This document shows positions 11,701-22,981 of a DNA stretch of 64,000 bases, in pieces; position 1 is the stretch's first letter; every line of letters starts with the position of its first letter. The notes under the pieces were generated by a model. It was not told the origin of the DNA. It was given only the letters and a program-made list of their open reading frames with translations, and did no database searches. Origin of the DNA: Aplectana chamaeleonis (lineage: Eukaryota > Nematoda > Chromadorea > Rhabditida > Cosmocercidae); assembly GCA_029168955.1 (NCBI GenBank), contig JAPDOI010000020.1:2906001-2970000 (forward strand), in the 5' to 3' direction. Both the position numbers and the translations under genes were made by a program.

Positions 11701-12057
11701 TCTATCCTTGAGGCGGGTTTCCTGCAAAGCAGCAAACGGTGCATGGAAATAGCTCAGAAGTCTGGATAGCGCAGTTTTTGGATATCACTCGACAGCGATC
11801 GACAGTTCAGGGTGGCGAAATTGTGGCTTGTGGCCAAAGACTCCATGACTCCTAGGTACGGATCCTAAGGTGTTATGGACCAGAGGCCTTAGTGTGCCGG
11901 ACGGCGACACCTTTATGCAATGTGCGGGATACTTTCGCGATATAGTTGTGCACGCTATATCGCTCGAACGTTCCTGTGTACACTCAAACGTCTGCTGGGT
12001 TCAGTAGAAGCAGGGGCACCAACGAGCAGGTACCAACAGACTTGTATACACACCCCC
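8770..12057 (-). mobile_element. RTE-clade non-LTR retrotransposon, near full length
   Basis: The 3,288-bp element is flanked by an 11-bp target duplication, TGTCAAACAAT, at 8759-8769 and 12058-12068. On the - strand its 3' end is three AAGTC pentamers, as expected of RTE elements, which end in short tandem repeats rather than poly(A). It has about 210 bp before the first plausible ATG, one long degenerate ORF and a very short 3' UTR of about 40 bp. Nematode RTE-1 is also about 3.3 kb (established knowledge). The empty site is preserved in unit 1 of the duplication at about 8000. Confidence 0.92.
8811..11846 (-). pseudogene. RTE ORF2: AP-endonuclease / reverse transcriptase pseudogene
   Basis: The protein nicks target DNA and reverse-transcribes its own RNA there. 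From ATG 11846 the frame has MESLATSHNFATLNCRSLSS, then the endonuclease parts QETRLKD (about 11725), HAPTETAEDN, GIDANAKMG, LDYVLTR (11156) and DSDHRPVLLNF (11081). A basic linker leads to the reverse transcriptase: MKNGKAGGDD, IVPLHK, EQAGFRPGRST, the first catalytic Asp in DFEAAFDS (9997), GVRQGAVAGPF, and YADD at 9680-9691. The C-terminal RTE region ends at the TGA at 8811. Its length is about 1,010 codons, normal for the clade. At least six frame changes and an early stop after PDF make this copy dead, although all catalytic motifs remain visible. Confidence 0.92.
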
Positions 12058-12715
12058 TGTCAAACAATACGCCAACAAACACTTGCTTCGAATCCTAAAA
12101 CCCGCCCACTTTTTCGCTGTATTTACCGCAAGACTACTTTTTGATTTTTTTAACAAAAAACAGGTTTTTTCAGTAGCTTCTGTATTGAAGCTGCTTGGAA
12201 GAGCACAAGTACTTTAGTTTTCAGCCGACGATACGCCCACAAACACCTGCTCGAATCTTCCAGATTTTAGACGGATAAAAAACCATTTTTGTCCCAATCA
12301 CCTTAAATTCCCACCTAGCAACTTTTTTGAGCTTTTGTGTGCCGGTCACATTGCTGTTGGGTGGTGTGTCGTCGGGAAAAATTCGCTCTACAAGTTGCTC
12401 ACATGAGCACAGCTACTCAAATTTTTTCCGACGATACACAAACGAACGCTTGCATGCAGTACCTTTGAAAACTGGGAACAAGAGACACTCCTTAGAATTC
12501 TTTTCAATTTTACTTCAGATGACGCGAAGAAAGTTTTTGAGTGGCGTATCGTCGAAAAAAAAATTTTCTATAGAGGTTTTTCACAAAAGAACAGCTACGC
12601 AGACTCTTTTTCGAACAAAACGCCAAGAGACACTATGGAAGCTTCTCATAAGAGCGCAGCTACTTTGGTTTTTATCCTACGACACACTAATGAACACGTA
12701 TATTCATACAATATA

Positions 12716-12984
12716 TACTCTGTTGAATTGCACAAAACACGGTCCGCCAATAGTCCTCTAATAGGCCCGCTAGTACTGTAGTGTACGTCCACGACGCGTT
12801 CTCGGCAGACCCGGGTGGCAGGGTGGGTGGCCGAGGGACGGCATTGACGAATCGATTGCTCTGCACACCGGGTGCACACCCGGGTCTGCCGAGGACGCGT
12901 CGTGGACGTACACTACGCTACTAGCGGGCCAATTAGAAGACTATTGGCGGACCGTGTTTTGTGTAATTCAGGATAAACAGAGTA
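12716..12984. mobile_element. Palindromic MITE with TA target duplication, copy 2
   Basis: Same family as 5423-5697: TACTCTGTTGAATTGCACAA ... to GGATAAACAGAGTA with TA on both sides, and the same arms (GTCCACGACGCGTTCTCGGC). The left end lacks six bases present at the right end and in copy 1, a small deletion. Confidence 0.8.
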
Positions 12985-14429
12985 TACGTATTCATGCACA
13001 TACAATGAACACCCAAATTATCCCCCGTTATCAAAACCAGCCAGATCTAAGAATTTTTTAGGCTGTTTAGCGTGCCGTCAGAGTAGAATCTCTATGCATA
13101 GAAGTAGCTCAGAATGAGGCCATTCTCAGAGTTTTGTCCAACGATGCACCAACGCAGGCTCGCTCGCTGTTTCTCAAATTCATAGGTTATGACTCTTTTT
13201 GGGCTGAGACAGCGTAAGCAAATTTACAAGCAATTTTCTGCTAGAAAAAATCAATTCCGCCATCAAAAACGAAAGTTTAATAAAGCTCCGCCTACTTTGG
13301 TCCTATACGTATTTTGGCTCCCCAGACAAGCAACCTTCCATGAGAAATTCTCGAAAATCGGCCCCAAATTCTGTTTTGCTGATAAATGATGCAGAATTAT
13401 GGAAAATTCAGCGCAGGTCAGGGCAAAATCTGATTTGGAACCAACGAAAACAACCAGCGCTTCCTGCCTGCTGCCACTTCCTCGTGAAGAGAGAGTAAAA
13501 TTCAACAAATCATTCCGAAAAATCAGAATTTTTCCAAACAAATTTCTCAGTAAAATATGAGCAAAACAAATGCACGGTAAATCAGTTGGAACAATTAAAC
13601 AAAAAAAATATTGACTAAAAACAAAGCAGATAAAGTCCACTAATGTGTGAATAGTAATTTCCGATGCAGCGATGATGAAATGAGTGGGAAAGTGTAATCG
13701 AACTGGAAAGGAATATAATTGGGAAAAGTTTTAAATGACTGTTATCAAAATAGAATTAATAAAAAAACAAAAAAATAGTAATAAATAAAAAATAAAAACA
13801 GAAATAAATTAGAAAAAATTTAAAAATAGAATACTGCGAGAAACGCCTAAATAATCAAAGAACGAGAGAGAGACAGTAGAAACAAACTGCTGCGGCCTTT
13901 TTGAGATACTCTTAGCTTTTCTTGGAGAATTAAAAAACTGCAAAAAAAAAAGAATTGAAATTCGGATACACCAAGAGACATAAAAAGGTTTATAAATAGA
14001 TGTAAAATTCTAAACTTCACATTACAATCAATGATTGGGAGGCAGTATAGGGCGAACTCCGCCACAAAAGTATCAGCGATTTCAAAAAAAAAACTAATTT
14101 AGGAAAAAAACTGAATAAAGACTCAGCTGACTCCCTCGAAAACACCACCGCAATTCAACCATAACCCACCTAGAGAACGGAAATAGGCTTCAGACTTCCG
14201 TTCATTACCCAAAAGACACCTCTTCGGAGGTCGGAGGAGAAAAGTCGAATGGTCACTGATTAATTAATTTAACTAAGAAAAGAAAAAAAGAAAAGAAAAA
14301 AAAGAAAAAAACATAAAAATTAAAAAAGAGTGGGAGAGCATTTGGTTGCGAAAACGGCCATCAGGGTGAATGCGAAAAAAATTTTCAGAACTTGAAAGTT
14401 CTGTGTGTTTGAAACACTATTAACAGCAT
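12985..14429. other. AT-rich stretch without a recognised gene
   Basis: Mostly A-rich on the + strand, with poly(A)-like runs at 13755-13820 and 14270-14330. No domain or paired splice sites are seen. It may be intron or intergenic DNA of the gene whose first exon is at 16640-17015, but nothing proves that. Confidence 0.4.
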
Positions 14430-14662
14430 CTGAAGTCTATTCCAATTAACTGCCCGCCCAAGCGGTCGGCGTGCGTGTGGAGCGGAAGCCGTGGCCGGGA
14501 CAATAATTCGGGTGAGCTTTCACATGGCTGCAAGCAGCTGATTGGAATGTTATTCACCTTTCGTCAAGTATTCCTGATCGATTTCGAAATACAAAGAATG
14601 CCTTCGCGACAGTCGTTGAACACGCACGCCGACGGAGTGGGTGGACATTCTCTTTTGGACGT
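14430..14662. mobile_element. MITE of the GTCGGCGTGCG family, diverged copy
   Basis: Left arm CTGCCCGCCCAAGCGGTCGG and right arm CACGCACGCCGACGGAGTGG enclose the family's interior (GCAAGCAGCTGATTGGAATG). The outermost bases are more diverged than in other copies. Confidence 0.65.
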
Positions 14663-16639
14663 ACTTTACCAAACAAGAACGAAAACATGTATCGCAAAAG
14701 AGAAAAATGAATTCCAAAGGTGTATTGAATTATTTTTAAAAACTTCAGGGTTCAAGATATATTGAGGAAGTGAGACGAAGACTATTTCGTGAAAAAGTGG
14801 ACGATATCTGAGCAATTTTTTGAGGTGATCATTTCTTCTGCACCCCAGCAGTTCGAAATGCGGACGAGCTGTGGAATAAAATGAACTACTCAGTGAAAAA
14901 AGACGCATATTCTCTATTTCTTAAAAAAATTACGTTGTTCCTTTGCGTGCGTGTGCGGAGCGAGGGGAGACATATATATTGAGACAGTGTGGGGGAGAAG
15001 GAGACGCAGCATACGCGCACGAACGGAAGCGATCGACTGAATAAAATTCAATTCTGAAATAGAGGCAATGCATGTAGAATATGGCAGAATATTTCGTTGA
15101 AATAGTGTCCACAATAGAGAATGCGCAGTTTTTTTTCTCGAATGCTGCTGAAAACTGCTACAAAACAGAATAATTTAAAGGAAAATAAAAATGATCAGGA
15201 AAATTGCGGCATAATAAAAACACTTTATGTTTTTGATAATTAACTGCATCGATGCCGACAAAGTTGAAAAATAAATTTCTGAAAGTAAATAATTTTAGAA
15301 GGAAGTTTTCATATGAAGAGATATTAAAAAAATATTTCTAAGCGAAATTCGCAGAGAAAACATTTCAGAGTAGGGCGTCTTGCGGTGGAGTGTCTGTGGG
15401 ACATACGGCCCCCTTCCCTTCGGCTTGGAAATAACTGTGGCCCCCTCCATTCCCTAAGTAAGTCGCGATCGTAACTCTCATGTGAAAGCAAATTCCAGCC
15501 AAATCTCTCTGTTCTATAGAAATTAAATATTTGATTGAATAAAGAAATTTTTGAAAGCAAAAAAAAACTTGGCCTGAGGGTTGGCTGCTAGCCTGGCACA
15601 GTTATCTTTTCACACCTATTTTTGCACGATAAGGGGGCAGTGACCTGCGGCCCCCTTTTTCTCGTCTCCCAGACCTGCGGCCCCCTCGGCGAAATCCACG
15701 GGGGGGGGGCGCTTCACTATAAAACAATCGCTGAACTCCAGAGCAAAAATAAGCCTGTGAGCAAGAAAGTTGACCAAATCTAAGGCTTCGAATCCAAAAA
15801 AAAAGTTTTTCAGTGGTCAAGAGATATTTCGGAGGTCATGCAACAAAATCTTATTCGGAAAATGTTCGTCAGTTTGTAGAAGAAAACCGGGAAAAAATCT
15901 TCTGCCCACAAAAAAATCTGAGCCCCTGACCAAACTACCGTACACCCACCGTAATCATACAAAAAATCAGAATTTGACCATAGATCCGTGTACATCCAAA
16001 AAATTCAGCATCCTGTAAATTCGGCTTTCGCAGTTCGAAATGTGGAAAAATAATTAAAAAATGAATACTGCTGTGAAAAAAACTGAAGGAAAGGTGGTGA
16101 AGAAGGATTTTTCGCAAAAGATGTCACGACTTCATAGAAATATTTTTTTCGAATATTTAAACAGAAAAAAAATAGAAAAACGTAAAATTTCAACTTTGCA
16201 GTCCGAAAGAGGGAAAATGACCTGATAATAATTAAACCTGTGAAAAAAGCGGTGGGAAAATGTGTAAAATGGATTTTTTCACAAAAGATGTCACAGTGTG
16301 TATGTATATGTATCTTATTCGAGTATTCAACTAAAAAAAAAACTTAGAAAAATAAAGCAAAATTTTAAAAAATTCAATAAAATTGTCGCATGGTTGAAAC
16401 AATGCTCTGAACTGAGAATACTTCATATAAACGTTATCGGTGGACGTCGAAAGAGCAACAACATACACGGTTTGAAAAACAAGGTGTTTTACGGAGTTCA
16501 AAAAATATTAAGGAAATTGGAAAAGATGAAAATTGCTAAGAAAATATTCAATAAATTAAATTGAAATAAACAGGAATGAATGGAGGATGCCGAAGCATAT
16601 GAGTGAATTTCCTTGAAAAAAAAACAGTTTTTTCCTCAC
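14663..16639. other. AT-rich stretch, possible first intron of the HTH gene
   Basis: This lies directly downstream (- strand) of a good splice donor at 16639. It is very AT-rich with A/T homopolymers and two patches rich in GGCCCCCTT (15400-15450 and 15635-15715). Several TTCAG/TTTAG acceptors exist on the - strand, but no second coding exon with recognisable protein content was found. Confidence 0.35.
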
Positions 16640-17015
16640 CAGTGTTTGGATTTGCCACCGGCACCAGAAGGCCCATCTGTCTGGTGTCCGTGGTGGCGCC
16701 GGCCGCGAGGCAGGCCAGGTCAGGCGGGGAGCTCTTCAACTTTCGCTTTCTCGATCCGGCATATCCGGCCGACTCGTAAGCCATCAGATATTCCTTCTTT
16801 CGCTGCAGTATCCTACAGACGTTGCTCTTCGCAATCGTATACCTCTCGGCGATTGCCGCCTGACTCATTCCAGAGTTCTCCTCGGCCAATCGGATCAGTT
16901 GCACCTTCTCCTGTAGGGTCAACTCCTTGTAGGGTTTCTTCTTACGTCGCTCCTGATCAGCATCAGAACCGTCGGCAGCAGCAAGACTAGCAGGCCGCTG
17001 CTGCTGGCCCTCCAT
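16640..17015 (-). CDS. First coding exon of a CENP-B/pipsqueak-type HTH DNA-binding protein
   Basis: The frame opens at ATG 17015 with MEGQQQRPASLAAADGSDA and runs 125 codons to a donor, CACTG|GTGAGG. Residues about 25-72 form a CENP-B N-terminal / pipsqueak helix-turn-helix: KKPYKELTLQEKVQLIRLAE, then SQAAIAERYTIAKSNVCRIL, then RKKEYLMAYE. In CENP-B, Jerky and Tigger/pogo proteins this fold binds DNA. It is followed by a basic patch (GSRKRKLK) and Ala/Pro-rich sequence. Beyond the donor the frame becomes Phe-rich intron, so the real protein should continue in another exon, not found. The exon ends with one base of a split Gly codon. Clean codons and the GC-rich 5' flank favour a host gene over a decayed transposase, but a domesticated transposase is possible. 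Confidence 0.7.
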
Positions 17016-17440
17016 TCGGTGGGACAGGGGTGGCGGTGAAATTTGGAACAGCAGCTGTAGGCAGACCAGGCGGCAAGACGAGAGCGCTCAAGTGAAAGCT
17101 GCACCGAACTCGTTGTTTCAGTTTTCTGACCCCGCCGCCGGCGGCGCTGCGTCAACGCCAGCCAGCCCCGGCCCAGTTGCAGGGGTTAGGCTGATCAGGT
17201 GGGTGGTTTTTGTCCACACAAGAGGCGAACTGGTAACTGGCGGAGGCAAGGGGGAGGGTGGAAGTGAAGGTGAGGAAGCCGCCTCTGATCGCACGTTGAT
17301 CACGTTGGCTGGGGTGCGAAACACATATTGTGGGAGGGTGTGTGAACGAAGAGTTCACGACAAACACGGGAGGCGTGGCTCAGAGTGGACGAGACTCGCA
17401 GACCATAGCAAACACTGGGAGCGGTCGAGGTGCATGAAAT
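17016..17440 (-). promoter_or_regulatory. GC-rich upstream region of the HTH gene
   Basis: The 400 bp upstream of the ATG are GC-rich with many CpG, unlike the surrounding AT-rich DNA, and include CCGCCGCCGGCGGCGCTGCG near 17131 and GGGAGGGTGTGTG near 17330. Open frames here (17092-17565 +, 17118-17367 -) are by-products of GC content. I infer a promoter and 5' UTR; no TATA or initiator can be assigned with certainty. Confidence 0.4.
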
Positions 17441-17859
17441 TGAAATTGACAAACGAAAAAAAACCGCAAAAATCGAGCTTCGAAGTCTCAGGTTTCAGAT
17501 ATTATGAAAAAAAAACACCAAAAAATCATTTAGATTTTCGAAAATCACCCTGCGCCAATTTTTGAAAGAAAACATAAATTTAAATAGGAGCCTTTGATTT
17601 TTTTTCCAAATGACAGATTTTTTCAGAACATGAACTGCTTAAAATTTTTCGAATGAATGAAGAAATCCGAAAACTTGTACCCAATTCGATTCGAACAAAT
17701 ATTTTATATTTATCCGGATATACAAGTAATTCATTGAGTTTGTGATTGAGTTTCAAAGAACTTTTTTTTCGATAACTGAATATCCGAACGTCGTGATCTG
17801 AATATGATAGATGATTTTCCGCAAAAATCACTCTGCCTCCCGAAAATCTTCCGCTTAGA

Positions 17860-19500
17860 GTCTCAGCAACAATTTATCGCCCACTGTCGCCCAGAGTATG
17901 AATACTTGAACGCAACCTATGGCAGGCCCTCTGTGCAAAACTTCTTTGGAAATCATGAAAATCTCCCGCTCATAGTCACAGCGACAATTTATCGCCCGCT
18001 GTCGCCCAGTGGGTTAAATCCTTGAACGAGATCAATTGGTAGCTCCCTGTGCTCTCAGCTCTCCACCTCACTTGAAATGATGAAAAACTCCCGCTCAGAG
18101 TAGCAGCGACAAATTGTCGCCCTTTTGTCGCTTGTCGCCCAGAGTATAGATAATTGAGCGCAAATCTGGCTAGCTCATTGTGCAACTCTCTCTAAAAATC
18201 ATGATAATCCCCAACTCAGGGTGCGGCTACAATTTATCGCCACTGTCGCCCAGAGTATAGATACTTTAACCAGATCTATCGCTAGCTATCTGCCGAAACC
18301 TCTCTGTAAACCATGAAAATCTGCCGCTCAGAGTCGCAGCAACAAATTATCGCCCACTGTCGCCTAGAGTATGAATACTTGAACGCAACCTATGGCAGGC
18401 CCTCTGTGCAAAAACCATTTGGAAATCATGAAAATCTCCCGCTCAGGATCGCAGCGGCTATTTGTCGCCCACTGTAGCCTAACAGTATAGCTACTTGAAG
18501 GCAATCAACCGCTAGCTCTCTGTAAAACTCTCTCTGGAATTCAAGAAAATCTCACGCTTAAAGCAGCAGCGACAAACTGTCGTCCTCTGTCGCTTAGTAG
18601 TCTGAATACTTGAACACGATCTATCGCTGGCTCTCTGTGGAAATCTCTCTGGAATTCATGAAAATCTCCTGTTTAAAGCCGCAGCGACAATTTGTCGCCC
18701 ACTGTCCTCCAGAGTATGAACGCGGTCTAACGCTAGCTAGCTGTGAAAATCTTTCTAAAAATCTTGAAACTCTCCCTTATAGGATCGCAGCGATAATTAA
18801 TCGCCAACTATCGCACAGAGTATTAATACTTGAACGCGATCTATTGCTAGCTCTCTGAGGAAAACTCTGAAATTCATGAAAATCATCAGCTCAGAGTCAC
18901 GGCGATAATTTATCGCCAGCTGTCGCCCAGAGTATGGATACTAAAAAGCGATCTATCGCTAGCTGTCTGCCATGATCTGTCCGACTGTCATGTAAATCGT
19001 CGCAAAATCGCAGCGACATTTCCTCGCGTACCATTGCCCACTAGTATTAATCCCTCGAAGCGACTTATCTCTAGCTGTCTGCGATCATCTATCTGGCTTT
19101 GATGAGGAACTCTCGTCCACAGTCGCAGCGACAATTTGTCGTCCACTGTCGCCTAGTAGTATGAATACTTGAACGCGATCTATCGCTAGCTCTCTGCAAA
19201 AGTTCTTCTGGAAATCACGAAAAACTCCCGCTCAGAGTCGCAGAGTCGCAGCGACAGTTCCTCGCGTGCTGCTGATCACTAAAAGCGACCTATCGCTAGC
19301 TGTGGGCGAACAATCGTCTAGTTTCAATGTAAACTTCTCGCCTATAGTCGAAGCGACAATTTATCGCAAACTGTCGCCCGTTAGTATGAATCCTCGACGC
19401 AATCTGCCACTCGCTGTCTCCAAAAATACCCACGGCCATCGCAAGAACTGCCCGATAGCAGTCACGGCGACAATATATCGTCCTCTATCGCCCACTCGGC
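17860..19500 (+). repeat. Satellite of about 115 bp, about 15 units, + orientation
   Basis: Each unit contains CGCAGCGACAATTTATCGCC followed by CACTGTCGCCCAGAGTATGA, then ACTTGAACGCGATCTATCGC and TAGCTCTCTG, then CATGAAAATCTCCCGCTCAG. Unit starts fall near 17864, 17978, 18102, 18222, 18335, 18450, 18565, 18680, 18795, 18900, 19010, 19122, 19245, 19350 and 19465. Units are diverged, so the array is not recent. Each unit holds an imperfect dyad, CGACAATTTATCGCC near TGTCGCC. Confidence 0.9.
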
Positions 19501-21108
19501 TTCACACTAGCCTGCCTGGAGCCCTTCCCCATCGAACCCAGACAATCTTTCCAACCACCGCCAATTAAACCAAATCCCAGATTTTGAAATCGTACAAAAT
19601 GAATGTATCGGGTGTGAAATTTTCCGGCGATCGCGGGCCGGCGCAGGTGGTCAACGAGGGGCGACGTCATCATTCACGGAATTTTTTATTGCAAATACGA
19701 GATATGATGCACAAACAAGGACTGCCTGGTACAGGGGCGAAGGATGAAAGGGCACACACACACACAAACGATGGGCGACATCGCCGAGCCACGGACAGCG
19801 ACGGGGCGCGCTTGAAAGCGAAATTTTGAAAGGAGGAAGTGCGAGCAGATTTGTTTATTTACTTTTCCGGCATGACCAATGTTGGGTTTTTGTCGTACGG
19901 TAGTATAGTAGTAAGGGATGAGGAGAAGAATATACAATATATACGGAACAGAAAATTTTAGCTTTCAAGCTCGTTTCCAATATATTATGGAAAGTAATTC
20001 AGAATGTTTATACTTAAGTCCCCTTCTTTAGTCGTTTGTCGCAGGCAGAGCAAAGATAGGAATTCTTGCCCACGTCCTTTTTATGTCGATTTCAAAAGAT
20101 GTTGAAAACAGATTGACGTCTATTAATTTTTTGACACCCTCAACAAGTTTCTGACGGTTTATTCAAAGTTTCTGGGGAAAAGAAAACATTTTTTAATCAC
20201 CCCAATTCTTGAATTGGAGCAGTATTTTTGTGTTTTATAATTCAAAAGAATTGAATTCTGATTTATAACCTCACCTCACTTTTATTTTTATTTTTACCCT
20301 AAATTCGCTTACTAAATTTCATTAATATAAAATTTTTTTCAATTTTGTTTTTTCTTTATTTTTTGATTGGTTATGAATCGCTTTGCTCCTGGCTTCAGAC
20401 AATTTATATACCTAGCTACCCCACGGCTCTCCATAGACAAGGGCAACTAGCGCGAAAATATGAAAAATCAAGAAAATCCTATTATCTTTGAGCTGGGAAG
20501 TTTTGAAATTTTTTTTTCTTGGCTTTTTCATATATTACATAAAAGGATAATTTGAAATGACAGATCGCCACACTTTTTTAGAAAATTATTTATTTTTGTC
20601 CATTAATTTTTTCATGTCCTTTATATTTGATTTTTTTTATAAATCTATGTTAATTAACATGGGTCACTGGTGATGTGATTAGAAAGAAAAAGAAGAGAAA
20701 GAAGTAAAGGGGAAGAAAAAAGAGAGAAGATGAAGAAGGATGAGGAAAAGGGAAACAAAAATAGGAAGAAAAGTATTGGCATATATCCTTGATAGACGAG
20801 AAAGTATGGGTGTGTGACTGTCATAAACTTAGTGGAACTACCATTTTTGGATTCCGATTTCCCGATTTCTGATGATTTCTGATCTTCCGATTTTTTATTT
20901 CCGAAAACTGCCTCAAAAAGCCGGAGAAAATGGGAAATACCATCATGGTGGTCCAGAATTCGGAATGAGCGGATTTTAGACCTCCCAAAAGCCGATTTCC
21001 GGAGATAATCTGCGTTCCGAAGTCAGATTTCCGAGATTGGAAATTTCGTTTCAAGCACAGAATTCAATTTCTAAAAAGTCTCTAAATTTTTTCTCATCCC
21101 TCATCGCG
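19501..21108. other. Spacer between the two satellite arrays
   Basis: Starts GC-rich (19500-19830, with a short CA run near 19755) and becomes AT-rich after 19850. A small GAAGAAAAGAG-type tract lies at 20680-20780. No gene is recognised. The 20821-21054 (-) and 19266-19568 (+) frames have no domain. Confidence 0.4.
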
Positions 21109-21172
21109 ATGCGGGCGCCCAGCACGCTCGCGGACCGCATGGGCGGAGAGTCTCATTCGAACAGGCCCTTTT
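21109..21172 (-). mobile_element. Solo terminal arm of the GTCGGCGTGCG MITE family
   Basis: The + strand shows GGGCGCCCAGCACGCTCGCG and ACCGCATGGGCGGAGAGTCT then CATTCGAACAGGCC, the inverted outer arm of the family, with no partner nearby. Confidence 0.55.
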
Positions 21173-21229
21173 AGAACATCTTTTCAACGGCATACTGATA
21201 TTTTCGGACACCCGACGATAAAACGCGTT

Positions 21230-22190
21230 CAAAAAGATGTTATAGGAATGTTTGACAGCTGGCGTTGAATTGTCGCTGCGAATATGAGCGAGAAATTGTC
21301 GTGGGAGCCAGAAAGATTCTGAACCCACAACTAGCAGCAGATCGCTTTCACAGTTTCATACTACTGGGCGACGGCAGGCGACTTAGCTGCGACAATGGAT
21401 TGCCCGTTTTCCTGGGTGCCGGATAAATTTTCGCAGATAGTCAGCAATAGATTGGGTACAAGGATTTACGCTAGTGGGCGTCAGTGGGCGGGACATTGTC
21501 GCTCCGACTATGAGCGGGTGAATGTGTGATAGATAATTTTTTTAACGAATAGGGTTGAACTGCGGCCAACGATCCACGCGGTAGGCGATAAATTATCGCC
21601 GCAACAATGAGCGAGCTGTCCTCGCGATTAGTATGAATCTTCACAAAGTGTCACAGATAATCCGTGAGCAGGACTAGAAATTAGTGGGCGACAGTGGGCG
21701 ATAAATTGTCGCTGCAACAGCGAGCAGACAATTCTCTCCTGAGCCAGATAGATTGTCGCAAACAGCTAGCCATAGATTGCGTGCGAGGATTCATACTAGC
21801 AAGCGACAGTGAGCGACTAATCGCTGCGGCGATGGGCGGGCAAGTTTCATGGATGCCGTAGATCTTCGCAGGCCGCCAGACATAGATCGCGTCCGAACAC
21901 TCGAAAAAAAGTGGGTGAAAGTAGGCGACAAATTGTCGCTGCGACAATTTCTCGCGGCTTTTTTCGAGTGCCTGAGTTTTTTTCGCCTGAGTTAACGAGA
22001 CATCACATGCAAGGATTCATACTACCATTGAGCGACAATGGGTGACAAATTGACGCCGCGACAATTGGCGAAAGATTTTAGGGTGTTTTATTGTTTTTTT
22101 TAAGAGATTTCTGGACATTGAGGCATACCGCAATCAACCGTTCAATTCATTGGCGAAAGTGGGCGACGAATTGTAGCGCAAGCGTTTTTC
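21230..22190 (-). repeat. Same 115-bp satellite, about 8-9 units, - orientation
   Basis: On the + strand the units read GGGCGATAAATTGTCGCTGC, then AACAATGAGCGAG, then GATAGATTGCGTGCGAGGAT and TCATACTAGTGGGCGACAGT, the reverse complement of the 17.86-19.5 kb unit. Units fall near 21250, 21390, 21500, 21590, 21705, 21820, 21935, 22045 and 22150, the same period. With the first array it forms a large inverted pair around a 1.7-kb spacer. Confidence 0.85.
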
Positions 22191-22979
22191 ACGCAGCAAC
22201 TATGTCAGCAGATGCTTTATAGACAAACTAGGGTTCAAAGTTTCAAAATTTTGCGAGCGATATGGGAAGCCGCTTCTTCACGATATTGCCACTTTTACTG
22301 GCCCTTTGTTAATCCTCTGACAGAACTAAAACGATGCCAGTTATGATTGGGTGTTTGATCATAGACCGCACAATTGAAAAATTTGAAAATTCATTCAAAA
22401 ATTACCACTGTACTATGTCGTACAACAATGAGGCAAACAAAAAGTGCACAGCCCCTGGATGTTCACTGTTCGAAATGGAATGATGGCATGGAGCAGATAA
22501 TACAGCTGGAATTGGGGAGGGTTGGATTCTAAAATTAGGTGAGAAAGAAATATTTTTGTCCAATACTCAAGCTTTTCAATTTTGTTAATTTTTTTCCATC
22601 AAACCAAGGTATGTATCTAGAGAGAAAAACTGTTCAGTTTTTTTTCCTGCGGTGCGTTTATCACCTAGTTTACGGTATACTACGGTATTTGGAAGCTTCC
22701 CGATCAGATCATAGATGAAAGAGTGACACCACGCTTCTGGTGGTGCCCCCGAGATGTCCTCTGGTCGGTCCGAGTGCTGTGACCCGATTTTCCGTCAATT
22801 TTTCAGTCCAATTTTTTGCTTCTCGGAAAACCCGTCTTCCTCAAATCGCTGGGATTTCTCCGTCTCCGCACACAATGCTGCGGGGTCAGAGAAATGTTAT
22901 AGTGTATGGAACTTGAAAATGAATTTTTAGGCACTTTACCTGCTTGATATGGTTTCTAAAACGTGGACTATGTAGGTTG
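22191..22979. other. Stretch without a recognised gene
   Basis: Mixed AT-rich sequence with no domain, paired repeat or splice-bounded exon visible. Confidence 0.35.
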
Positions 22980-22981
22980 TA

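Larger units (their letters stand above)
8502..12559. repeat. 0.77-kb tandem duplication, unit 2, split by RTE element
   Basis: Bases 8502-8769 match 7740 onward, and 12069-12559 match the rest of unit 1 through its end GAGTGGCGTATCGTCGAAAA. Everything between is the retrotransposon and one copy of its target duplication. The order of events is therefore duplication first, or duplication from an empty unit, then insertion. Confidence 0.85.

Noticed and set aside
17092..17565. 157-residue + frame next to the HTH gene
   Set aside because: Lies in the GC-rich upstream region of the opposite-strand gene and overlaps two - frames; Gly/Arg-rich with no domain.
17860..19500. CRISPR-like regular repeat
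   Set aside because: Units of about 115 bp are contiguous and diverged with no unique spacers; this is a eukaryotic satellite.
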